Positions 57,550-64,000 of a stretch of 64,000 nucleotides of DNA are shown here, piece by piece. The stretch covers positions 1 through 64,000 of the forward strand of contig NZ_JAERRG010000020.1 of assembly GCF_016741935.1 (NCBI RefSeq). The letters run 5' to 3'. Numbering within the stretch: position 1 is the first letter of the stretch; every line of letters starts with the position of its first letter. Origin of the DNA: Streptomyces endocoffeicus (GTDB lineage Bacteria; Actinomycetota; Actinomycetes; Streptomycetales; Streptomycetaceae). The notes beneath the pieces are model-generated. The model had not been told where the DNA came from. It worked only from the letters and a program-made list of their open reading frames with translations, and did not search any database. A program made the translations under genes and the position numbers.

Positions 57550-58466
57550 CCGTCACCACTCCGCCCGCCCCCGTACGGACCGTGACCCCGGAGTCCGGCG
57601 CCGCCAAGCGCCGGGTGACCCCTGGCCGGCTCGGGCTGCACGCCTTTCTGATGGTCGTGTCGCTCGCCTTCCTCGCCCCGCTGCTGCTCGCCATCTACGC
57701 CTCGCTGCGGCCGTACGAGGAGACCGCGAAATACGGCTATTTCTCGCTGCCGCGCCATCTGTCGTTCGACTACTACGCCAAGGCGTTCAACGACTCCGGG
57801 ATGGGCAAGTACTTCGTCAACTCGCTCATCATCGCGGTGCCCGGGGTGCTGTTGACGCTGTTTCTCGCCTCGTTCGTCGCCTTCTGTGTGACCCGGCTGA
57901 GAATACGCGGCGGGCTGGTGCTGCTGATGGTGTTCACGGCGGGCAATCTGCTGCCGCAGCAGGTCATCGTCACCCCGCTCTATGTGCTCTTCACCAAGAT
58001 CGATCTGCCCTATTGGATGTCGGACTCGATGACGATGTACGACTCCTACTGGGCCGTGCTCGCCGTTCAGGTCGCCTTCCAGGTGGGATTCTGCGTCTTC
58101 GTCCTCGCCAACTTCATGCGCACCATTCCCGATGAGATCGTGGAGGCGGCGCGGGTGGACGGGGCGGGGGTCTGGACGCAGTACTGGAACATCACGCTTC
58201 CCTTGTGCCGGCCCGCGCTGGCGGCGCTCGCCACCCTGCAATTCACCTGGATGTACAACGACTTCCTGTGGGCGCTCGTCTTCATCTCCGACGGTGACAA
58301 GCTGCCCATCACCTCCGCGCTCAACAATCTGCGCGGCCAGTTCTTCACCGACTACAACCTGCTCGCGGCGGGGTCGGTGATCGTGGCGCTTCCCACGGTG
58401 CTGGTCTTCCTGCTGTTGCAGCGCCACTTCATCGCCGGACTCACCCTCGGCGCCAGCAAGGGCTGA
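57546..58466 (+). CDS. Sugar ABC transporter permease (MalG-type)
   Basis: A 306-residue partner permease with six spans and the EAA loop EAARVDGAGVWTQYWNITLP (about residues 199-218). ATG 57546 overlaps the preceding stop (ATGA). It is the last gene of the operon: a perfect-style hairpin follows within seven bases, confirming that no ATPase gene belongs to the unit. Confidence 0.95.
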   Translation: MTVTTPPAPVRTVTPESGAAKRRVTPGRLGLHAFLMVVSLAFLAPLLLAIYASLRPYEETAKYGYFSLPRHLSFDYYAKAFNDSGMGKYFVNSLIIAVPGVLLTLFLASFVAFCVTRLRIRGGLVLLMVFTAGNLLPQQVIVTPLYVLFTKIDLPYWMSDSMTMYDSYWAVLAVQVAFQVGFCVFVLANFMRTIPDEIVEAARVDGAGVWTQYWNITLPLCRPALAALATLQFTWMYNDFLWALVFISDGDKLPITSALNNLRGQFFTDYNLLAAGSVIVALPTVLVFLLLQRHFIAGLTLGASKG

Positions 58467-58472
58467 TACGTC

Positions 58473-58509
58473 AGGGGTCACTGTGGCCCACGTGGCCACG
58501 GTGACCCCT
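58473..58509 (+). terminator. Stem-loop terminator of the sugar ABC operon
   Basis: AGGGGTCACTGTGGCC (58473-58488) pairs with GGCCACGGTGACCCCT (58494-58509), a 16-pair stem with one wobble pair and a five-base loop, seven bases after the stop codon. Confidence 0.9.
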
Positions 58510-58673
58510 GTGGCACAAGGGCCACACGATCCCCGACCATGCGCCCCCGCACCGCCCCGCGTCCCGCGCCCAACCCGTCCGGAGCGACGCGATCCGTCAC
58601 TCGGTCGTCTTCGCGCGTTTCCGTGACAGGGTGATGCGGGCAACTGTCAGGAGGCGATGGAATAGGGGGAAAT

Positions 58674-59708
58674 GTGATCGTCTGGCTGAACGGTGCTTTC
58701 GGCGCGGGTAAGACCTCCGCGGCCCGCGAATTGGTGGACTTCATGCCCGGCAGTACCTTCTACGACCCGGAACTGGTCGGTAACGGTCTGCGGATGATGC
58801 TCCCGCGGAAACGTCTTGAGCAGGTGTCCGACTACCAGGATCTGCCCTCCTGGCGCCGGCTGGTGGTGGACACCGGAGCGGCGCTGATCGCGGAGGTCGG
58901 CGGCCCGCTCGTGGTCCCGATGACGGTCCTCAGACAGGAGTACCGGGATGAGATCTTCGGCGGTTTCGCGGCCCGTCGCATCCCCGTACGGCATGTTCTG
59001 CTGCACACCGATGAAACGATCCTTCGCGAGCGCATAGCCGAACGCGACGAGATACCCGGGGACGCGGACGCGAGCGAGTCCGTACGCCAGTGGTGCCTGG
59101 CCCATCTCGCGCCCTACCGGGCGGCCCTGACCTGGCTGACCACCGATGCCCATGTCGTGGACACCACCGGGCTCAGCCCGCGCCAGACCGCCCAGCACAT
59201 CGCCGACGCGGTCCGCGAGGGCGCCGGGACCTGCGACATCGTGCAGACCCCGGAGCCGAGGGCGGAGACGCTGGCCGCCGGGGTCCTGCTCTTCGACGAG
59301 GAGGACCGGGTGCTGCTCGTCGACCCCACCTACAAGCCCGGCTGGGAGTTCCCCGGCGGTGTCGTCGAACCGGGCGAACCCCCGATGTGCGCCGGGGTGC
59401 GCGAGGTCACCGAGGAACTGGGGGTACGGCTGGACGAACCGCTGCGGCTGCTGGTGGCCGACTGGGAACGCCCCCAGCCGCCCGGCTACGGGGGCCTGCG
59501 GCTGCTCTTCGACGGCGGCAAGCTCTCCGGTGCGGCCGCCCAGGAGGTGCTGCTGCCCCGCTCCGAACTGCGCGGCTGGCGCTTCGTCACCGAGAGCGAG
59601 GCCGCCGCGCTGCTGCCACCGGTGCGGCTGAGCCGGCTGCGCTGGGCGCTGCGCGCCCGTGAGCAGGGCCGCCCGCTGTATCTCGAAGCGGGCGTCCCCA
59701 TGGGCTGA
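58674..59708 (+). CDS. P-loop kinase-like domain fused to a NUDIX hydrolase
   Basis: A 344-residue two-domain protein. The N-terminal half (about 1-175) is an AAA/nucleotide-kinase-like P-loop (NGAFGAGKTS, residues 6-15) with the acidic and arginine motifs RHVLLHTDETILRERI. The C-terminal half has a complete NUDIX box, GVVEPGEPPMCAGVREVTEE followed by LGV (about 234-256), for hydrolysis of a nucleoside diphosphate linked to another group. The kinase part resembles gluconate/shikimate-kinase-like and tunicamycin-resistance TmrB-like proteins. Pairing phosphorylation and diphosphate hydrolysis suggests a nucleotide or antibiotic detoxification or salvage step; the substrate is unknown. GTG start after AGGGGGAA. 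Confidence 0.88.
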   Translation: MIVWLNGAFGAGKTSAARELVDFMPGSTFYDPELVGNGLRMMLPRKRLEQVSDYQDLPSWRRLVVDTGAALIAEVGGPLVVPMTVLRQEYRDEIFGGFAARRIPVRHVLLHTDETILRERIAERDEIPGDADASESVRQWCLAHLAPYRAALTWLTTDAHVVDTTGLSPRQTAQHIADAVREGAGTCDIVQTPEPRAETLAAGVLLFDEEDRVLLVDPTYKPGWEFPGGVVEPGEPPMCAGVREVTEELGVRLDEPLRLLVADWERPQPPGYGGLRLLFDGGKLSGAAAQEVLLPRSELRGWRFVTESEAAALLPPVRLSRLRWALRAREQGRPLYLEAGVPMG

Positions 59709-59764
59709 CCACGCCGGCCCAGCCCGTGGGGCCGCCCGCCGACCGGGTGCGAGGCGAAGGGGCC

Positions 59765-61126
59765 TCAGCCCTTGCCCGCCGCGTACGTCCCCAGGAACAG
59801 CGCCTCGGTGAGCGAGAGCTTCTCCAACTCCTCCGGTGAGACGCTCTCGTTGACCGCGTGTATCCGCGCCTCCGGCTCGCTCAGCCCGATCAGCAGGATC
59901 TCCGCCTCCGGGTAGAGCGAGGCCAGTGTGTTGCACAGCGGGATCGAGCCGCCCTGCCCGGCGATCGCCATCTCCTGGCCGTCGTACGCAAGGCGCATCG
60001 CCTCCCGCATCGCCGCGTACGCCGGGCTCGTGGTGTCCGCGCGGAACGGCCGGCCCTCGCCGATCTGCTCCACCGAAAGCCGCGCGCCCCACGGCGCCGA
60101 GGACCGGAGGTGGTCGGCGAGCAGCCGGTTGGCCTCGGCCACGTCCACGCCCGGCGGCACCCGCAGGCTGATCAGCGCCCGCGCGCTCGCCTGGACGGAC
60201 GGAGTGGCGCCGACCACCGGCGGGCAGTCGATGCCGAGCACGGTGACCGCCGGGCGCGCCCAGAGGCGGTCCGCGACCGTGCCGGACCCGATCAGCCCGA
60301 CCCCGTCGAGCACCCTGGCGTCCTTGCGGAACTCCTCGTCCGGATACTGCAGCCCGTCCCACACCGCGTCCGCGTCGAGGCCCTTGACCGTGGTCGAGCC
60401 GTCGTCGGCGCGCAGCGAGTCCAGGACGCGGATCAGCGAGGCGAGCGCGTCCGGGGCCGCCCCGCCGAACTGGCCGGAGTGCAGATTGCCCTCCAGGGTC
60501 TCCACCGAGACCCGCAGCATCGTCATCCCGCGCAGCGTGGCCGTGACCGTCGGCAGCCCCACCCGGAAGTTGCCCGCGTCGCCGATCACGATCGTGTCGG
60601 CGGTCAGCAGCTCCGGATGGGCCTCGGCGTAGCGCTCCAGGCCGCCCGTGCCCTGCTCCTCCGAACCCTCCACGATCACCTTGACGTTGACCGGGACCCC
60701 GCCGTTCGCCTTGAGCGCGCGCAGCGCGGTGAGATGCATGATCACACCGCCCTTGCAGTCCGCGGCGCCCCGCCCGTACCAGCGGCCGTCGCGTTCGGTC
60801 AGCTCGAAGGGCGGGGTGTGCCAGGCGTCCTCGTCCAGCGGGGGCTGCACGTCGTAGTGCGCGTAGAGCAGCACGGTCGGGGCATCGGCCGGACCGGGGA
60901 GAAAGCCGTAGACGGACTGGGTGCCGTCGGGCGTGTCCAGCAGTGCCACGTCCTCGAACCCCTCGGCGCGCAGCGCGTCGGCGACCCACCGGGCGGCGGC
61001 CTCGCATTCGCCGGGCGGGAACTGCGCCGGGTCCGCCACCGACTTGAAGGCCACCAGCTCGGCCAGCTCGGCCCTGGCGCGCGGCTGCAGGGCGGCGACG
61101 GTGGCGGCGAGAGGCGCCTTCTCCAT
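59765..61126 (-). CDS. M20-family dipeptidase
   Basis: A 453-residue zinc peptidase of the M20 (ArgE/DapE/carnosinase-like) group. Metal ligands are in LLYAHYDVQPP (H and the catalytic D), GRGAADCKGG (bridging D), EGSEEQGTGG (catalytic E and ligand E), TIVIGDAGN and the late NESVSPEEL region (ARIHAVNES). The dimerisation domain sits between about 200 and 320. It probably hydrolyses dipeptides in the cytosol. ATG start at 61126. Confidence 0.93.
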   Translation of the reverse strand: MEKAPLAATVAALQPRARAELAELVAFKSVADPAQFPPGECEAAARWVADALRAEGFEDVALLDTPDGTQSVYGFLPGPADAPTVLLYAHYDVQPPLDEDAWHTPPFELTERDGRWYGRGAADCKGGVIMHLTALRALKANGGVPVNVKVIVEGSEEQGTGGLERYAEAHPELLTADTIVIGDAGNFRVGLPTVTATLRGMTMLRVSVETLEGNLHSGQFGGAAPDALASLIRVLDSLRADDGSTTVKGLDADAVWDGLQYPDEEFRKDARVLDGVGLIGSGTVADRLWARPAVTVLGIDCPPVVGATPSVQASARALISLRVPPGVDVAEANRLLADHLRSSAPWGARLSVEQIGEGRPFRADTTSPAYAAMREAMRLAYDGQEMAIAGQGGSIPLCNTLASLYPEAEILLIGLSEPEARIHAVNESVSPEELEKLSLTEALFLGTYAAGKG

Positions 61127-61295
61127 GGGGGACCCTCCTGGGGTGCGACGGGCCGGCGGCGGGATGCGCGGCGATGGGCACGTATGTACGGCTTGATGCC
61201 GCGTGGCCGATCATCCCACAGCGGGGTCATCCGCCGGGGAGCCGTAGGATGCCGGGTAGGCGCATCAGGTCGGTCGATTGGGAGCGGATCCACAC

Positions 61296-62501
61296 GTGAG
61301 CAGCGACAACGCAGCCCCGGACAATGAGACGGTATGGGACGTCGTCGTGGTGGGCGCGGGCCCCGCGGGTGCCTCCGCGGCCCATGCCGCCGCCTGCGCC
61401 GGGCGCCGGGTGCTGTTGTTGGAGAAGGCCGAGCTGCCGCGCTACAAGACCTGCGGCGGTGGCATCATCGGCCCCTCGCGCGACGCCCTTCCGCCGGGTT
61501 TCGAACTGCCGCTGCGGGAGCGGGTGCACGCGGTCACGTTCTCGCTGAACGGCAAGCTGTCCCGCACCCGCCGCTCCAAGCACGCGCTCTTCGGGCTGAT
61601 CAACCGGCCGGAGTTCGACGCGGCCCTGGTCGACGCCGCCAAGGACGCGGGCGCCGAGGTCCGTACGGGCGTCGCGGTCACCCGCGTCGAGCAGCACGGC
61701 CCGGCGGTGCCCGACCGGCGTACGGTCGCCGTGGTGCTCTCCGACGGTGAGACCGTGCTGGCGCGGGCCGTGGTCGGCGCGGACGGCAGCGCGAGCCGCA
61801 TAGGCGCGCATGTCGGCGTGAAGCTGGACCAGGTGGACCTCGGCCTGGAGGCGGAGATCCCCGTTCCGGAGACCGTCGCGGAGGACTGGGCGGGCCGGGT
61901 GCTCATCGACTGGGGCCCGATGCCGGGGAGTTACGGCTGGGTCTTCCCCAAGGGCGACACCCTTACCGTCGGCGTCATCTCGGCGCGCGGCGAGGGCGCC
62001 GGCACCAAGCGCTACCTGGAGGACTTCATCGCCCGGCTCGGCCTCGCCGGATTCGAACCGAGCATCTCCTCCGGCCATCTGACCCGCTGCCGCGCCGACG
62101 ACTCGCCACTGTCCCGCGGCCGGGTCCTGGTGTGCGGCGACGCGGCCGGGCTGCTGGAGCCGTGGACCCGCGAGGGCATCTCCTACGCGCTGCGCTCGGG
62201 CCGGCTCGCGGGGGAGTGGGCGGTGCGCGTCGCCGAGGCACACGACGCGGTGGACGCCCGCCGCCAGGCCCTGAACTACGCCTTCGCGATCAAGGCGGGG
62301 CTCGGTGTGGAGATGGGCGTCGGCCGCCGCCTGCACACGGTCTTCGCCCGCCGCCCCGGGCTGTTCCACGCGGCGATCACCGGCTTCCGCCCGGCGTGGC
62401 GCGCCTTCACGAAGATCACCCGCGGTACGACCACGCTGGGCGACCTCGTCCGCACCCACCCGGCCGCCCGCCGGGCCCTGGGGGCGATGGACCGGGGCTG
62501 A
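61296..62501 (+). CDS. Geranylgeranyl reductase family flavoprotein
   Basis: A 401-residue FAD-dependent oxidoreductase. The N-terminal dinucleotide loop is VVVVGAGPAGASAAHAAA. LPRYKTCGGGIIG is the family's cysteine block, and VCGDAAGLLEPWTREGISYA is the second FAD-binding motif. It likely saturates double bonds of a polyprenyl chain such as a menaquinone side chain or polyprenyl lipid. GTG 61296 is chosen; an in-frame TTG at 61278 is an alternative. The dispersed repeat begins three bases after its stop. Confidence 0.92.
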   Translation: MSSDNAAPDNETVWDVVVVGAGPAGASAAHAAACAGRRVLLLEKAELPRYKTCGGGIIGPSRDALPPGFELPLRERVHAVTFSLNGKLSRTRRSKHALFGLINRPEFDAALVDAAKDAGAEVRTGVAVTRVEQHGPAVPDRRTVAVVLSDGETVLARAVVGADGSASRIGAHVGVKLDQVDLGLEAEIPVPETVAEDWAGRVLIDWGPMPGSYGWVFPKGDTLTVGVISARGEGAGTKRYLEDFIARLGLAGFEPSISSGHLTRCRADDSPLSRGRVLVCGDAAGLLEPWTREGISYALRSGRLAGEWAVRVAEAHDAVDARRQALNYAFAIKAGLGVEMGVGRRLHTVFARRPGLFHAAITGFRPAWRAFTKITRGTTTLGDLVRTHPAARRALGAMDRG

Positions 62502-62504
62502 GCG

Positions 62505-62621
62505 TAAGCGCTCCGCTGGAAGTATCGCGATGTGTCGTCGGTCGACTGCGGCGCCGTTGTGGCTGGTCGCGCCCCGCGGCGGAGCCGCACATCGACACAG
62601 CCCCGCGCCCCTTCGGGGTGC
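62505..62621 (+). repeat. Dispersed 118-bp 3'-end repeat, copy B
   Basis: It begins TAAGCGCTCCGCTGGAAG and ends in the hairpin region GCCCCTTCGGGGTGC. It matches copy A (39191-39308) in opposite genomic orientation but the same orientation relative to the upstream gene. It forms the first part of the 343-base gap before the sensor kinase gene. Confidence 0.9.
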
Positions 62622-62680
62622 TGCCCGGACCGTAGCGGACTTCCTCCGACCTGCTCAGGGCCCGGCCTCGGCTCTGGCCC

Positions 62681-62760
62681 GCGATCTGTCCGGCAGGGCC
62701 GCGATCTGTCCGGCAGGGCCGCGATCTGTCCGGCAGGCCCGCGATCTGTCCGGCAGGGCA
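62681..62760. repeat. Four 20-bp tandem repeats upstream of the sensor kinase gene
   Basis: GCGATCTGTCCGGCAGGGCC occurs four times head to tail at 62681, 62701, 62721 and 62741, with one or two changed bases in the last copies. It ends 84 bases before the kinase start and so lies in or next to its promoter region. Confidence 0.95.
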
Positions 62761-62844
62761 TGGGCGCCTACTCCGCCGGGAGTAGGCGCGGGCACCGCGC
62801 AGGGGGGACGCCGGGGGCGCCCCCACCGGTTTAGCGTTGCCCGT

Positions 62845-64000
62845 ATGCACGGATTCACGGGGGAGCACGGCCCGGGGCAGCGGCCGGGCGGATGGTGGCG
62901 CGGGGCGCCCTTCGGCCCATCGCGTCCGGCCGTGCCCTGGCGCTCCTCGGTCGCCATCGCCTTCATCCAGATGGTGGGCACCGGGTTCGCCGCTCACGAT
63001 CAGCCCACCCGGGCGGGGCTCGGGCCGGGGAGCGCCGCGCTGCTGCTCGCCGGGCCCGCGCTGCTGCTCATGCGCCATCGTCGTCCCGGGACGGTCGTGG
63101 TCGGCACGGCGGTGGTGACCGCCGTCTACCTCGCCGCCGGATATCCGTACGGGCCCGTCTTCCTCAGCGTCGTCGTCGCCTGTGTGACGGCCATCGCGGC
63201 CGGGCGGCGGATCGCCGCGTGGAGCGCGCTCGGGCTGCTGTGGGGGAGCCATCTGCTCATCGGCCACTGGCTCTACCGCTGGCTGCCGCCGGGCGACGAC
63301 GGGCCCGTCGGATGGGGGCAGGAGCTGGCGGTCACCGCCTGGGCGGCGGCCATCGTGGCCGCCTCCGAACTCGTCCGCGTACGGCGTGAGCAGTGGGCCC
63401 GGGAACGAGCCGAACGGGAGGCGGCCGCGCGGCGCCGGGCCGACGAGGAACGGCTGCGGATCGCCCGCGAACTGCATGACGTCCTCGCCCACAGCATCTC
63501 GGTCATCAACGTCCAGGCGGGCGTCGGGCTCGCCCTCCTGGACCAGGACCCCGAGCAGGCCCGCACCGCGCTGACCACCATCAAGGCGGCCAGCAAGGAG
63601 GCGCTGGGCGAGGTCCGCCAGGTCCTCGACACCCTGCGCACCTCCGGCTCCGGCGCGCCCGGCGCCGCGCCGCGCTCACCCGCGCCCGGCCTGGACCGGC
63701 TGGAGGAGCTGACCGGACAGGCGGCGGACGCGGGGCTCGCGGTGCGGGTGGAGGCGGAGGGCGTACGGACGGCCCTGCCGCCCGGCGCCGATCTCGCGGC
63801 GTTCCGTATCGTGCAGGAGGCCCTGACCAACATCGTCCGCCACTCCGGCTCCCGGAACGCCCGGGTGCTGCTGCACTATGCCCCCGGTGAGCTGGAGCTG
63901 CGGGTGGACGACGACGGCCCCGCGACCGGGGACGGGGCGACGGGCGGCGGCAACGGCCTGGTCGGCATGCGCGAGCGGGCCGCCGCGCTCGGCGGCACAG
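62845..64000 (+). CDS. NarL-type two-component sensor histidine kinase (3' end outside window)
   Basis: The visible 385 residues show an amino-terminal region with about five membrane spans (about 33-180), a short coiled stretch, and a HisKA_3 dimerisation domain with phospho-acceptor H211 in RELHDVLAHSISVINVQAG. An ATP-binding domain follows, with EALTNIVRHS as N box and GNGLVGMRERAAALGG as G box at the window edge. There is no recognisable outer sensory domain, so signals may be sensed in the membrane. A LuxR/NarL-type response regulator gene is expected just beyond the window. Confidence 0.94.
   Translation, partial: MHGFTGEHGPGQRPGGWWRGAPFGPSRPAVPWRSSVAIAFIQMVGTGFAAHDQPTRAGLGPGSAALLLAGPALLLMRHRRPGTVVVGTAVVTAVYLAAGYPYGPVFLSVVVACVTAIAAGRRIAAWSALGLLWGSHLLIGHWLYRWLPPGDDGPVGWGQELAVTAWAAAIVAASELVRVRREQWARERAEREAAARRRADEERLRIARELHDVLAHSISVINVQAGVGLALLDQDPEQARTALTTIKAASKEALGEVRQVLDTLRTSGSGAPGAAPRSPAPGLDRLEELTGQAADAGLAVRVEAEGVRTALPPGADLAAFRIVQEALTNIVRHSGSRNARVLLHYAPGELELRVDDDGPATGDGATGGGNGLVGMRERAAALGGT

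Noticed and set aside
62681..62760. CRISPR-like array
   Set aside because: The 20-bp units are contiguous with no spacers, and no cas genes are present.

Overview
The window is chromosomal DNA of a high-GC actinomycete, almost certainly Streptomyces. The codon third positions are strongly GC, GTG starts and ATGA/GTGA coupled starts are frequent, and several families are typical of that genus: DUF6421, DUF6986, DUF5134, DUF1707, a sugar ABC transporter lacking its own ATPase gene, an etfBA pair, and a one-polypeptide assimilatory nitrate reductase. No rRNA, tRNA, CRISPR, integrase or transposase gene was recognised.

The left end (1-11324, minus strand) is the N-terminal 3774 residues of a giant modular type I polyketide synthase that runs off the window. 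It starts with an acyl-AMP ligase, a catalytically dead ketoreductase-like domain and an ACP. A fully reducing methylmalonyl module (KS-AT-DH-ER-KR-ACP) and the start of a second module follow. Its start at 11324 looks like the edge of the biosynthetic cluster, since everything to the right is general metabolism, envelope, stress or regulation.

From 11.6 to 26 kb lie a TerB-ArsR fusion, a DUF1707 protein, a membrane-protein/regulator pair behind a large inverted-repeat operator, an APC permease and the nitrate reductase-flavoprotein fusion. Next come a BlaI/M56 protease pair and, divergent from it, a GT4 glycosyltransferase-UppP-GT-C set. TACA-N4-TGTA operators lie between blaI and the GT4 gene, and another precedes the TerB-ArsR gene, suggesting a shared envelope-stress regulon.

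From 26 to 44.8 kb lie a P1B-4 metal ATPase with a divergent NmtR-like sensor, pirin, an O-methyltransferase, PAP2, a second M56 protease with DUF5134, and small oxidoreductase, VOC, GNAT and GDPD genes. They are followed by the coupled DUF6421-SDR-threonine aldolase operon, an acyltransferase, a thioredoxin, a flavin reductase, etfBA and DUF6986. From 44.9 to 64 kb lie membrane proteins, an alpha/beta hydrolase, a lipoprotein, a divergent LacI/ROK pair, a receptor Ser/Thr kinase and a GH27 alpha-galactosidase divergent from a sugar ABC transporter. The window ends with a kinase-NUDIX fusion, an M20 peptidase, a geranylgeranyl-reductase-like flavoprotein and a truncated NarL-type sensor kinase.

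Non-coding structure is rich: several palindromic operators, strong stem-loop terminators, a ~118-bp repeat found in two copies directly at the 3' ends of two genes, and short tandem arrays of 9, 12, 13, 17, 20 and 21 bp.
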